A stretch of 64,000 nt of DNA from Leifsonia sp. ZF2019 (GTDB lineage: Bacteria; Actinomycetota; Actinomycetes; Actinomycetales; Microbacteriaceae), in NCBI RefSeq assembly GCF_019924635.1, contig NZ_CP065037.1, positions 4,092,001 through 4,156,000 on the forward strand, in the 5' to 3' direction. This document shows positions 16,073 to 24,907 of the stretch, piece after piece (the stretch's first letter is position 1; every line of letters begins with the position of its first letter). The translations under genes were made by a program, and so were the position numbers. Below the pieces are notes generated by a model. The model searched no databases. It was not told the origin of the DNA and worked only from the letters and a program-made list of their open reading frames with translations.

Positions 16073-17685
16073 GCCTCCCCATCGCCCCCAAGCCCGCCCT
16101 GCGCCGGTTCCACCAGGCGCGCTGGGACGAGCCGATCGTCTTCGAGCTGCACACCCCCGGCGAGCGCGGCGTCATGCCCTCGCAGGTCGAGCCCGAGGTG
16201 CGGGAGGCCGTCGGCGACGTCGTCTCCGCCCTCCCGGCCTCCCTGCGCCGCAGCGCGCCCCCGGCCCTCCCCGAGATCGGCCAGATGCGCGTGCTCAAGC
16301 ACTATCTGCGCCTCAGCCAGGAGAACCTCGGCGCCGACCTCAACGTCGACGTTGGCCAGGGCACTTGCACCATGAAGTACGCACCCAAGGTCAACGAGAC
16401 GATCATCCGCACCCCCGACCTGACCGACCTGCACCCGCTGCAGGACCCGGCGTCGGCCCAGGGGGTGCTGGAGATCGTCTGGCGCACCGAGCGGATGCTC
16501 GCCGAGATCTCGGGGATGAGCCGCGTCTCGCTGCAGACCAGCGGCGGCTCGGAGGCGATCTGGGCCAACATCTCCATGATCCGCGCCTACCACGCGTCGC
16601 GCGGCGAGGCCGAGCAGCGGGACGAGGTCATCACGACGATCTTCTCGCACCCCTCGAACGCCGCGGCGGCGAAGATGGCCGGCTACAAGGTCATCACGAT
16701 CTTCCCTGACGCCGACGGCTACCCCGACGTGGAGGCGCTGCGCGCGGCGATCTCGCCCCGCACGGCCGCGATCATGGTCACCAACCCCGAGGACACGGGC
16801 ATCTACAACCCGCGCATCCGCGAGTGGGTCGAGCTGGCGCACTCGGTCGGGGCCCTCGCCTCCTACGACCAGGCGAACGCGAACGGCATCCTCGGGATCA
16901 CGCGGGCGCGCGACGCCGGCTTCGACGTGTGCCACTTCAACCTCCACAAGACCTTCGGAACTCCGCACGGCTGCGGCGGCCCGGGATCCGGCGCTAACGC
17001 GGTGTCGGAGGCGCTCGTGCCGTTCCTGCCCGGACCGGTGGTCGAGAAGGTGGGCGACCGCTACGTGCTCGACGGCGACCGGCCGCAGTCGATCGGGTCC
17101 GTCGCGCCGTTCTACGGCGTCATCCCGAACATCGTGCGCACCTACGCCTGGATCCGCGCGCTCGGCGCCCCCGGGCTGCGCGCGGTGGCCGAGACCGCCG
17201 TGCTCAACAACAACTACCTGATGAAGCGCATCCTGGAGATCCCGGGAGCGAGCGCCCCCTACGCGACCGGCCGCCGCCGCATCGAGCAGGTGCGTTACTC
17301 GTGGCAGGAGCTGTTCGAGGAGACGGGCATCAGCTCGGAGGAGATCGGCATCCGCGCCGCGGACTTCGGGATGCACTACTGGACCAGCCACCACCCCTAT
17401 GTGGTGCCTCAGCCCTTCACGCTCGAACCGACCGAGTCGTACTCGATGGCCGAGCTCGACGAGTACGCGGCCGTGCTGGCCGAGGTGGCGCGGGAGGCCC
17501 GCGAGACCCCGGAGGTCGTGCGCACCGCCCCGCACAACCAGACCGTGCACCACACCCACCACGACGACCTCGACGACCCGGAGCGGTGGGCGGTCACCTG
17601 GCGCGCGTACCAGCGCAAGTACTTCGGCGGGGAGGCCGCGGTCGCTCCCGCGGGCGCGGCCACTGACGAGGACGCCGCCGCGTGA
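16069..17685 (+). CDS. gcvPB: Glycine dehydrogenase (decarboxylating) subunit 2
   Basis: 538 residues. It carries the PLP-binding lysine (K294 in CHFNLHKTFGTPHG), the TSGGSEAIWANI segment and GPGSGANAVSEALVPFLPGP, all standard for GcvPB. The C-terminus has an unusual His-rich run (HNQTVHHTHHDDLDD). It forms an alpha2beta2 enzyme with GcvPA, acting on glycine in the cytosol. The start overlaps the gcvPA stop and its own end overlaps the next gene's start, so the genes are translationally coupled. Context (GH42, AcoX-like, SDR, GntR) suggests induction with a catabolic pathway rather than housekeeping one-carbon supply. Confidence 0.92.
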   Translation: MSLPIAPKPALRRFHQARWDEPIVFELHTPGERGVMPSQVEPEVREAVGDVVSALPASLRRSAPPALPEIGQMRVLKHYLRLSQENLGADLNVDVGQGTCTMKYAPKVNETIIRTPDLTDLHPLQDPASAQGVLEIVWRTERMLAEISGMSRVSLQTSGGSEAIWANISMIRAYHASRGEAEQRDEVITTIFSHPSNAAAAKMAGYKVITIFPDADGYPDVEALRAAISPRTAAIMVTNPEDTGIYNPRIREWVELAHSVGALASYDQANANGILGITRARDAGFDVCHFNLHKTFGTPHGCGGPGSGANAVSEALVPFLPGPVVEKVGDRYVLDGDRPQSIGSVAPFYGVIPNIVRTYAWIRALGAPGLRAVAETAVLNNNYLMKRILEIPGASAPYATGRRRIEQVRYSWQELFEETGISSEEIGIRAADFGMHYWTSHHPYVVPQPFTLEPTESYSMAELDEYAAVLAEVAREARETPEVVRTAPHNQTVHHTHHDDLDDPERWAVTWRAYQRKYFGGEAAVAPAGAATDEDAAA

Positions 17686-18896
17686 CCATCGGGCTCGTCG
17701 TGAACCCGATCGCGGGGATCGGCGGGCCCGCGGGTCTGGCCGGGAGCGACGGCGCGGCGGTGCAGCGGGAGGCGCTGCGCCGCGGCGGCCGTCCGCGCGC
17801 GTCCGAGCGGGCGCGGGAGGCGCTGGCCGTGCTCGCGGCGGCGCATCCCGGCACCGAGGTGCTCACGGCCGCAGGCCCGATGGGCGAGGATGCCGTGCGC
17901 GCCGCCGGCCTGACCCCCCGAGTCGTGTACTCGCGACCTGCCCCGGCGTCGAGGGGCGCGTCGTTGCGGTCATTCGGCGCGGATGACCGCAACGAGTCGC
18001 CCCTCGACGGCGGGACATCCGGGGAGGACACGGCGCGCGCGGCGATGGCCCTCGGCGCGGCAGGCGCGGATCTCGTGCTCTTCGCGGGAGGCGATGGCAC
18101 GGCCCGGGATGTGGCACGCGGCCTCCCCGCGGGCGTGCCCCTGCTCGGCGTCCCCGCCGGGGTCAAGATGTACTCGGGCTGCTTCGCGGTCGGGCCCGCC
18201 GCGGCCGGGGCGCTGGCCGCCGCCTGGACCGACCATCCCCTCCCCACCGCTGAGGCCGAGGTGCTCGACCTCGACGAGGAGACCCTGCGCGCCGGGCGGC
18301 CCGACCCGCGGCTCTTCGCCCTCGTTCCGGTTCCCGCCGCGCCCGGTCGCACCCAGGCGCGCAAAGCCTCCACCCCCGCGAGCGAGCGGGAGGCGGTGCA
18401 CCGCGCCGCCGTCGGAGCCGTCGAACAGCTGCGGCCGGGCACGCGCTATCTGCTCGGCCCGGGAGGCACCACAGCCGAGGTGGGCCGCGTGCTCGGCCTC
18501 GACACCACACCCCTCGGCGTCGACGTCATCGAGGACGGCCGCATGCTCGCCCGCGACGTGACCGCTGACCAGGCCCTCGCCGCGATCGCCGGGCACGCCG
18601 CCCGGGCCGTCGTGACCGTGATCGGCGGCCAGGGCTTCGTGCTCGGCCGTGGCAACCAGCAGCTCTCCCCGCGCGTGGTCGCGGCGCTCGGGCCGCATCC
18701 CCTGCTCGTGGTCGCCACGGAGCAGAAACTCATCGACCTCGCCGGCCGGCCCCTGCTGGTCGACACCGGCGACCCCGCGCTCGACGCGCGGCTGGCCGGC
18801 CACCTGACGGTGGTCACCGGGCCCGCCGCGGCGAGCATCTACCCTGTCAGTGCCGCCACCGCGGCCCCCATCGAAGGAGATCCCGAATGCGTCTAG
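17682..18896 (+). CDS. ATP-NAD kinase-like protein, AcoX type
   Basis: 404 residues of the ATP-NAD kinase superfamily. MTIGLVVNPIAGIGG and LVLFAGGDGTARDVARGL (GGDGT motif) mark the kinase domain, with VPAGVKMYSGCFAVGP next. The C-terminal half (VIGGQGFVLGRGNQQLSPRV) is typical of AcoX-like members found in acetoin and other catabolic operons. Overlap with gcvPB is four bases (GTGA). A 63-base palindromic element sits in frame at 17947-18009 and adds 21 residues between the first domain's strands, before the GGDGT motif. Whether it still works as a kinase is open. Confidence 0.8.
   Translation: MTIGLVVNPIAGIGGPAGLAGSDGAAVQREALRRGGRPRASERAREALAVLAAAHPGTEVLTAAGPMGEDAVRAAGLTPRVVYSRPAPASRGASLRSFGADDRNESPLDGGTSGEDTARAAMALGAAGADLVLFAGGDGTARDVARGLPAGVPLLGVPAGVKMYSGCFAVGPAAAGALAAAWTDHPLPTAEAEVLDLDEETLRAGRPDPRLFALVPVPAAPGRTQARKASTPASEREAVHRAAVGAVEQLRPGTRYLLGPGGTTAEVGRVLGLDTTPLGVDVIEDGRMLARDVTADQALAAIAGHAARAVVTVIGGQGFVLGRGNQQLSPRVVAALGPHPLLVVATEQKLIDLAGRPLLVDTGDPALDARLAGHLTVVTGPAAASIYPVSAATAAPIEGDPECV
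17947..18009. repeat. Palindromic element A, inside a coding gene
   Basis: An imperfect palindrome with arms CGTCGAGGGGCG / CGCCCCTCGACG and inner arms CGTTGCGGTCAT / ATGACCGCAACG. The core (GTTGCGG...CCGCAAC) is shared with elements at 20018-20074 and 37443-37498. Its length is a multiple of three and it is translated within the AcoX-like protein. Confidence 0.8.
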
Positions 18897-19645
18897 CCGG
18901 CAAGTCCGCCATCGTCACCGGAGGAGCGGGCGGCATCGGCCGCGCCACCTCCCTCGCCTTCGCCGCGGAGGGCGCCCGCGTCGCCGTCGTCGACCTGCAG
19001 CAGGAGGCGGCCGAGGCGGTCGCCGCCGAGATCCGTACGGCCGGAGGCGACGCGGTCGCGATCGCGGCCGACGTCTCCGCCGAGGCCGACGTCGAGCGCG
19101 CGGTCGCCGCCGCGGTCGAGGCCTTCGGCGGACTCGACATCGCGTTCAACAACGCCGGCATCATCCGCCGCACCACCGCGGTCGACACGACCGTCGAGGA
19201 GTGGGACCGCGTCTTCGGGGTCAACGTGCGCGGCATCTTCCTCATGTGCAAGCACGTCGTGCCCGTCATGGCGGCGGCCGGGAAGGGCTCCATCATCAAC
19301 ACCGGCAGCGGCTGGGGCCTCAAGGGCGGCGGCCAGGCGATCTCCTACTGCGCCTCGAAGGGCGCGGTCGTCAACATGACCCGCGCCCTCGCGATCGACC
19401 ACGGCCCGCAGGGCATCCGCGTCAACTCGGTCAACCCGGGCGACGTGAACACCGGGATGCTGCGCGACGAGGCCCGCCAGCTCGGGCAGGAGACCGGATC
19501 GTTCCTCGCCGAGGCCGCCGACCGCCCGCTGCGCCGCATGGGCGAGCCGACCGAGATCGCGGCGGCCGTGGTGTGGCTCGCGAGCGACGAGTCGTCGTAC
19601 GTGACGGGGTCGGCGATGGTCGTCGACGGGGGCGGGATCGCGTAG
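18887..19645 (+). CDS. SDR-family NAD(P)-dependent oxidoreductase
   Basis: 252 residues, classical short-chain dehydrogenase. TGGAGGIG at residues 11-18 is the cofactor loop, D36 in AVVDLQQ suggests NAD over NADP, NNAG lies at 88-91, and the catalytic residues are S141, Y154 and K158 (SYCASKGA). The substrate is unknown; it is likely an alcohol or sugar dehydrogenase of the pathway. The start overlaps the AcoX-like gene by ten bases. It is the last gene of the operon and is followed by a hairpin (19664-19702) that may end transcription. Confidence 0.9.
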   Translation: MRLAGKSAIVTGGAGGIGRATSLAFAAEGARVAVVDLQQEAAEAVAAEIRTAGGDAVAIAADVSAEADVERAVAAAVEAFGGLDIAFNNAGIIRRTTAVDTTVEEWDRVFGVNVRGIFLMCKHVVPVMAAAGKGSIINTGSGWGLKGGGQAISYCASKGAVVNMTRALAIDHGPQGIRVNSVNPGDVNTGMLRDEARQLGQETGSFLAEAADRPLRRMGEPTEIAAAVVWLASDESSYVTGSAMVVDGGGIA

Positions 19646-19663
19646 CGATCGGCCGGTGTCCAC

Positions 19664-19702
19664 CGGAGGAGTTTCGGGGTGTGATGACCCGGAACTCCTC
19701 CG
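19664..19702. terminator. Hairpin between convergent SDR gene and csrA
   Basis: CGGAGGAGTTTCGGG / CCCGGAACTCCTCCG form a strong stem with one bulge and an 8-9 base loop. It is 18 bases past the SDR stop and 53 bases past the csrA stop, so it could terminate both. There is no long U-tract. It might instead be another mobile palindrome. Confidence 0.55.
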
Positions 19703-19754
19703 TTTCCGTCTGCCCGCGGCGTGTCGGCCGCGGCATCCTCCGTCCGCCGCCGGC

Positions 19755-19991
19755 TCAGAGCCCCAGGGACTTCTTGATGAGCGCCTCGGGATCGGCCGTG
19801 CCCGCGGCCTGCTCGGTGGCTTCCTGGTTGGCCTCGGTCACGGCCTTGACCACCTCGTCGCGCTGGATGCGGATGCCGCGCGGGGCGTCGATCCCGATGC
19901 GGACGCCGTCGCCGCGCGCGTCGAGAATCGTCACGACGATGTCGTCGCCGATGAGCACCCGCTCGCCCGGCTTGCGCGTCAGTACCAGCAT
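19755..19991 (-). CDS. csrA: Translational regulator CsrA
   Basis: 78 residues beginning MLVLTRKPGERVLIGDDIVV, the invariant CsrA N-terminus, with IGIDAPRGIRIQRDEV in the RNA-binding part. The C-terminal tail (about 20 residues) is longer than in E. coli CsrA. It dimerises and binds GGA motifs in mRNA leaders, blocking translation. In flagellated Gram-positives it represses flagellin and is titrated by FliW, which is also encoded here (55312-55695). It sits at the end of the flagellar export-gene run, downstream of flhA. Confidence 0.95.
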   Translation of the reverse strand: MLVLTRKPGERVLIGDDIVVTILDARGDGVRIGIDAPRGIRIQRDEVVKAVTEANQEATEQAAGTADPEALIKKSLGL

Positions 19992-20017
19992 TGTTTCAGC
20001 CTAGCCGGGTGCGCCTT

Positions 20018-20074
20018 CGAGGGGTGAGTGGTTGCGGGTACTCCCCCCGAATACCCGCAACGACTCACCCTTCG
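20018..20074. repeat. Palindromic element B
   Basis: Arms CGAGGGGTGAGT-GGTTGCGGGTA / TACCCGCAACG-ACTCACCCTTCG around a C-rich loop. It lies between csrA and the next minus-strand gene. Its right arm supplies that gene's TGA stop (20065-20067). It shares the GTTGCGG/CCGCAAC core with elements A and C. Confidence 0.75.
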
Positions 20075-20748
20075 CGGGTTTCTAGCCAGACGAGGGGGCG
20101 GGCGAGGGAGGCGAGGCCGTGCGAACCCGCGGTGCGGCGGGCGCCGGTGGCGGCGATGGCGTCGACGGCGAGCACGGCGTCGACCTGGGCGACCCAGCGA
20201 AGCGTGTCCTCGGGGCGGCGGGAGACATCGACGGCGACCCAGACCTGGTCGGGGGCGAGGGCGGCGAGGCGCGCCGCGAGGGCGGGCACGGCGTCGACGG
20301 CGTCCAGCTCGACAGGGGCCACGACCGCGCAGCCCCGGCGCACGCCGTCGGCGCGGGCGGCGAGCGCATCCCGGCGGTCGGCGACCGGACGCACGTCGCC
20401 GGAGACGCCGTCGGCGAGGATGCGCGCGGCCTCCCGGGCGTCGGGGCCGAAGCCGATCACCAGCGTGAGGTCGCCCTTGCCCTGCAACCGGGCGGGCGGC
20501 GGCCCCACGAGGACGGCGTCGTCGGCCTCCGCCGGCGACGGGGGCCCGGCGGGCGTCACGTCGTCGAGGCCGATGGAGGCGGACGGCGCTGCCGGAGGCG
20601 CCACCGGCTCCATCGACGGCATCGGCAGGTCCACGGTGCGGACGAGGTCGTCGAGGATCGCCTGGAAGGCGTGCGACGACGTCGAGACGGCGGGCGTGAT
20701 GTCGTCCGTCTCGGGTCCCAGCCATTCAGGCCGCGATCGACTCGGCAC
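20065..20748 (-). CDS. Unknown protein between flhA and csrA
   Basis: 227 residues. The first ~90 are Pro/Ala-rich and probably flexible. The rest has a Rossmann-like alternation: DLTLVIGFGPDAREAARILA, CAVVAPVELDAV, DQVWVAVDVSRRPEDTLRWV, VLAVDAIAATGA. No Walker A motif is present. In many bacteria flhF follows flhA, so this could be a rundown FlhF/SRP-GTPase-like protein, but I cannot show homology. The GTG start lies 23 bases inside the end of flhA, so it is coupled to it. Its stop codon comes from palindromic element B. Confidence 0.55.
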   Translation of the reverse strand: MPSRSRPEWLGPETDDITPAVSTSSHAFQAILDDLVRTVDLPMPSMEPVAPPAAPSASIGLDDVTPAGPPSPAEADDAVLVGPPPARLQGKGDLTLVIGFGPDAREAARILADGVSGDVRPVADRRDALAARADGVRRGCAVVAPVELDAVDAVPALAARLAALAPDQVWVAVDVSRRPEDTLRWVAQVDAVLAVDAIAATGARRTAGSHGLASLARPLVWLETREG

Positions 20749-22783
20749 CTCTCACCACCCCGACGGTCTCGATGTTCGCCTGCACGGCCGTGACCTCCTG
20801 GTACGACAGCACGGCGAGCCCGCTCACCTGACCGGCGACGAGCCGGCGGATGGCCGGGCGCAGCGCGGGAGCGCAGACGAGCACCGCGGAGACGCCGAGG
20901 TCGTCGAGCTGGCCGGCGGTCTGCTTGATGGAGCCCATCACGGCCTCGAGGCGGGCCGGGTCGAGCACGATCTGCATGCCCGCCTCCGACGGCCGCAACC
21001 CCTCCAGCATCGACTGCTCGACGACCGGGTCGATCATGATGACCCGCAGCAGGTCACCGTCCAGATGGGGGGCCACCACCGCGGGGCCGAGCGCCGAGCG
21101 CGCCGCCTCGACGAGCCCCTCGGGATCGTTCGAGACCTTGGCCCGGAGCGCGAGCGCCTCCAGGATGCGCGGGAGGTCGTTGATCGGCACCTGCTCGGCG
21201 AGCAGCCCCTGCAGCACGCGCTGCACCTCGGCGAGCGACAGCAGACCGGGCACCAGCTCCTCCACGGCGGAAGGGTTGACCTGCTTGACGCCCTCGGTGA
21301 GCTGGCGCACGTCCTCCCGGGTGAGCAGTCGGCCTGCGTTGGCGGTGATGATGGACGACAGGTGGGTGATCAGCACGCTGACACGATCGATGACCGTGGC
21401 GCCGCCGAGCTCGGCGCTGTGCCGCATCTCGCTCGGGATCCACTTGGCGGGGAGGCCGAACACCGGCTCGATGGTCGGGGTACCCGGGAGCGCGTCGAGG
21501 GCCTCGCCGAGCGCGAGCACCCGGCCCGAGGGCGCCTGGCCCCGCCCGGCCTCCACCCCCGCGATCTTGATGACGTAGGTCGACGGCGGCAACTCCGCCG
21601 AGTCGCGCGTGCGCACGGGCGGAACGATCACGCCCAGTTCCAGCGCGATCTTGCGGCGCAACGCCCGCACCCGGGCCAGGAGGTCGTCGGAGGCGCCGCT
21701 CACGATGTCGACGAGGTCCGGCGCGAGGGTGATCTCGAGCGCGTGCACGCGCATCTGGTCCATGAGGTCCTCGGTCGTCTCGCCGGTTCCGGCCGTTGCA
21801 ACGGCCTTCTTGGCCGCTTCGGCCTTCTTCTGCTCCGCCTGCCGGGTCTTGAGCCGCTGCGCCGCCAGGATGAGGAACGCTCCGACGAGCACGAACGGGA
21901 TGGGCGGCATGCCCGGGATGAGCGCCATCACGATCGCCGCGCATCCCGCGATGGTCAAGGCGTTGCGCGACTGGCTGAGCTGGCTGCTCGCGGTCGTTCC
22001 GATGTCGCTCTCCGCGTTGGAGCGGGTGACGATCATGCCGGTCGAGACGGCCATGAGCAGCGCGGGGATCTGCGTCACGAGTCCGTCGCCGATGGTCAGC
22101 AGCGTGTAGGTGTTGACGGCGTCGCCGATCTCCATCCCGCGCTGGATCATGCCGATCGCGATGCCGCCGACCACGTTGATGATGATGATCAGGATGCCCG
22201 CGATCGCGTCGCCCTTGACGAACTTGCTGGCGCCGTCCATCGCGCCGTAGAAGTCGGCCTCGGCCGAGACCTCCGCGCGGCGCTGCCTGGCCTGCTCCTC
22301 GGTGATGAGGCCGGCGTTGAGGTCGGCGTCGATCGCCATCTGCTTGCCCGGCATCGCGTCGAGGGTGAAGCGCGCGCCCACCTCGGCCACGCGCTCAGCA
22401 CCCTTCGTCACCACGATGAACTGGATGACGACCAGGATGAGGAACACGACCGCGCCGATGATGATGGAGCCGCCGACGGCCACGTGCCCGAACGCCTGGA
22501 TGACCTGCCCGGCGAAGCCGTCCCCCAGCACCAGGCGGGTCGACGCGACGTTGAGGCCGAGCCGGAACAGGGTCGCGACGAGCAGCAGCGACGGGAACAC
22601 GGAGAAGTCGAGCGGCTTCTTGGCGAACATCGTGGTCAGCAGGATGACCAGCGCGAGCATGATGTTCACGATGATCAGGGTGTCCAGCAGCCAAGCGGGC
22701 ACGGGGACCACCAGCAGCATGATGATGCCGACGACGCCGATCGGCACGGCGACCTTGGCGCCCAGTCCGTTGCGTGACTTCAT
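20726..22783 (-). CDS. flhA: Flagellar export gate protein FlhA
   Basis: 685 residues, normal length. Eight N-terminal membrane helices carry the conserved FSVFPSLLLVATLFRLGLNV and MPGKQMAIDADLNAGLI stretches. The large cytosolic domain (from about residue 330) docks chaperone-substrate complexes and ends VTAVQANIETVGVV. With FlhB, FliP, FliQ and FliR it forms the proton-driven type III export gate. ATG 22783 overlaps the flhB stop by four bases. It is the last gene of the fliO-fliP-fliQ-fliR-flhB-flhA run. Confidence 0.97.
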   Translation of the reverse strand: MKSRNGLGAKVAVPIGVVGIIMLLVVPVPAWLLDTLIIVNIMLALVILLTTMFAKKPLDFSVFPSLLLVATLFRLGLNVASTRLVLGDGFAGQVIQAFGHVAVGGSIIIGAVVFLILVVIQFIVVTKGAERVAEVGARFTLDAMPGKQMAIDADLNAGLITEEQARQRRAEVSAEADFYGAMDGASKFVKGDAIAGILIIIINVVGGIAIGMIQRGMEIGDAVNTYTLLTIGDGLVTQIPALLMAVSTGMIVTRSNAESDIGTTASSQLSQSRNALTIAGCAAIVMALIPGMPPIPFVLVGAFLILAAQRLKTRQAEQKKAEAAKKAVATAGTGETTEDLMDQMRVHALEITLAPDLVDIVSGASDDLLARVRALRRKIALELGVIVPPVRTRDSAELPPSTYVIKIAGVEAGRGQAPSGRVLALGEALDALPGTPTIEPVFGLPAKWIPSEMRHSAELGGATVIDRVSVLITHLSSIITANAGRLLTREDVRQLTEGVKQVNPSAVEELVPGLLSLAEVQRVLQGLLAEQVPINDLPRILEALALRAKVSNDPEGLVEAARSALGPAVVAPHLDGDLLRVIMIDPVVEQSMLEGLRPSEAGMQIVLDPARLEAVMGSIKQTAGQLDDLGVSAVLVCAPALRPAIRRLVAGQVSGLAVLSYQEVTAVQANIETVGVVRGAESIAA

Positions 22784-23874
22784 GTGAGCCCTCCTATCGG
22801 TGCGGGGGTCATCGTGTGGATTCCGGTGGCCGCTCCGCGCGCCTTCAGCGACATGACGAAGGCGAGCACGCGCGCCACCGAGTTGTAGAGCTCGACCGGG
22901 ATCTCGTCGCCGAGCTTGCAGCCGGCGTGCAGCGCCCGCGCGAGCGGGATGTCCTTGACGATCGGCACGCGCTCCTCCTCCGCCTTCTCGCGGATGCGCT
23001 GGGCGATGACGCCGGCGCCCTTGGCGACGACCCGCGGAGCGGACTTGCCCGGCTCGTATGTGATCGCGATCGCGATGTGCGTCGGGTTCACGAGGACGAC
23101 GTCGGATCCGGCGATCGCGGAGATCATGCGATTGCGGCTCATCGCGAGCTGGCGGGCACGGCGCTGCGACCGGATCAGCGGGTCGCCGTCCGAGTTCTTG
23201 TTCTCGTCGCGCACCTCGCGTTTGGTCATGCGCGTCTGCTTGCGGTTGCGCCGCATCACGACGAGCACGTCGAGCGCCGCGAGCACGAGTCCGGCGCCGA
23301 TCGCCGCCTGCAGCAGCCCGCCCGCCCCGGCCTGCGCAGCCTCCAGCAGCGACGAGAGCGGCAGACTCCCGGCCATGAGCAGCACGGGCATGAGTCCCTG
23401 CACCACGAGGTAGAGGCCGATGGCTACGACCGCCGATTTGAGGAGCGTCTTGGCGCCCTCCCACAGGGCGCGCATCCCGAACACCCGGCCCACGCCCTTG
23501 ACGATGTCGAACTGCTCGTACTTGCCCTCGAGCTTCTTGAGGTGGATGCCGCCCTGCGCCGCCGCCGCACCGACGATCGCCACGGCGCCCACGACGAGCA
23601 GCGCGCCGATGGTCGGCAGGATGCTGCCGAGCCCGGCGCCGAGGGCGGCGACCGCCTTGGCCGGGTCGGGCGCCTCGATCACCGAGCGCACGCTGTACAT
23701 CTGGTCGATCGCCGCGGTGGTGCCGAGCTGGATGGTGAACGGCAGCATCACCGCGGCCGCGCCGACGCCGACCCACGCGGTGAGGTCGTTCGACTTGCCG
23801 AGGCGGCCCTTCTCGCGGGCCTCCTTCATCCGCTTCTCGGTGGCCTGCTCGGTGCGTTCCTGGGCGTCGCTCAC
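22780..23874 (-). CDS. flhB: Flagellar export switch protein FlhB
   Basis: 364 residues: N-terminal ERTEQATEKRMKEAREKGR, four membrane helices, and a cytosolic domain with the self-cleaving NPTH motif at residues 263-266. Cleavage there switches export from hook to filament proteins, together with FliK (39235-40812). Start and stop overlap the neighbours by four bases each, so the whole gate operon is translationally coupled. Confidence 0.97.
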   Translation of the reverse strand: MSDAQERTEQATEKRMKEAREKGRLGKSNDLTAWVGVGAAAVMLPFTIQLGTTAAIDQMYSVRSVIEAPDPAKAVAALGAGLGSILPTIGALLVVGAVAIVGAAAAQGGIHLKKLEGKYEQFDIVKGVGRVFGMRALWEGAKTLLKSAVVAIGLYLVVQGLMPVLLMAGSLPLSSLLEAAQAGAGGLLQAAIGAGLVLAALDVLVVMRRNRKQTRMTKREVRDENKNSDGDPLIRSQRRARQLAMSRNRMISAIAGSDVVLVNPTHIAIAITYEPGKSAPRVVAKGAGVIAQRIREKAEEERVPIVKDIPLARALHAGCKLGDEIPVELYNSVARVLAFVMSLKARGAATGIHTMTPAPIGGLT

Positions 23875-24632
23875 CGGCCCACCCCCAGCATGGTCTTGAC
23901 CGCGGTGTCGGTGAGGCTCGAGACGACGCCCGGCAGGGCCACCACGACGATGCCCGCGAGGACCACCGTCAGCATGATCTTGAGCGGGAAGCCGAGCGCG
24001 AACGCGTTGAGGGCGGGCGCGACGCGGGTCAGGAGTCCGAGGCCCACATCGGCGAGGAACAGCACGACGATCAGCGGCCCGGCGATCTGCAGCGCGGCGA
24101 TGAACATCTGCGTGAGGCCCGTCACCATCTCCTTCGCCGGATCCGCGAGGTCGAAGCCGCCGGCGAGCGGGATGGTGTCGAACGTGCGCACCAGGCCGCC
24201 GATGATCAGCTGGTAGCCGCCGGAGGCGAACAGCAACGCCAGCGCGGTCAGCTGGAAGAGCCGCGTGAACTGCGCGCCGTTGATCATCGACTGCGGGTCG
24301 AACGCCTGCGCGAGCTGGAACCCGCCGAACAGGTCGATGAAGGAGCCGGCGGACTGGATCGCAGCGAACACCAGGAACACCAGGAACCCGAGCGTCGCTC
24401 CGACAGCGAGCTCTCGCACCATGTCGAGGAGGAAGGCACCGATTTCACCCGACTGATACCCGGCGCCCACGCGCGGGGCCACGGCGATCGCGAGACCGAT
24501 CGCCAGCATCCCCTTCACCTGCGCCGGGAAGCCGTTGTACGAGAACGGCGGCGCGATGATCAGGAACGCGACCAGCCGCAGCGAGGCGAGCGCCACCGCC
24601 TCGATCATCGCCAGGTCGATCGGGATGAACAT
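23871..24632 (-). CDS. fliR: Flagellar export gate protein FliR
   Basis: 253 residues, all membrane helices. AVGATLGFLVFLVFAAIQSA and FGGFQLAQAFDPQS are family landmarks. It is part of the FliP5Q4R1 export pore. The ATG at 24632 (MFIPIDLAMIEA) shares one base with the fliQ stop. The open frame upstream is just a shadow of fliQ. Confidence 0.95.
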   Translation of the reverse strand: MFIPIDLAMIEAVALASLRLVAFLIIAPPFSYNGFPAQVKGMLAIGLAIAVAPRVGAGYQSGEIGAFLLDMVRELAVGATLGFLVFLVFAAIQSAGSFIDLFGGFQLAQAFDPQSMINGAQFTRLFQLTALALLFASGGYQLIIGGLVRTFDTIPLAGGFDLADPAKEMVTGLTQMFIAALQIAGPLIVVLFLADVGLGLLTRVAPALNAFALGFPLKIMLTVVLAGIVVVALPGVVSSLTDTAVKTMLGVGR

Positions 24633-24907
24633 CAGCCACCGCCGAGCAGGGACGGGATCTTCTCGAACAGCACGTGGGTGAAGCTGATCAGCTCGGCGAT
24701 CATCCACTGGCCGCACACGATCAGGGCGATGGCGACCGCCGCCGCCTTCGGCACGAACGAGAGCGTCACCTCCTGGATCTGCGTGATCGACTGGATCAGC
24801 GAGATGGCGAACCCGACGACGAGCGCCGTCACCACGATGGGCGCGGCCAGCTTCGCCGTGACCAGGAGAGCCTGCATGGCGATGTCGAGCACGGCGTTGG
24901 CGTTCAT
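24632..24907 (-). CDS. fliQ: Flagellar export gate protein FliQ
   Basis: 91 residues with two membrane helices and the family core LIQSITQIQEVTLSFVPK. It forms part of the helical export pore with FliP and FliR. It is tightly packed between fliP and fliR with one-base overlaps. Confidence 0.96.
   Translation of the reverse strand: MNANAVLDIAMQALLVTAKLAAPIVVTALVVGFAISLIQSITQIQEVTLSFVPKAAAVAIALIVCGQWMIAELISFTHVLFEKIPSLLGGG

Noticed and set aside
19991..22777. Plus-strand open frame of about 930 codons opposite flhA
   Set aside because: Low-complexity Arg/Asp/His composition. flhA on the minus strand is unmistakable.
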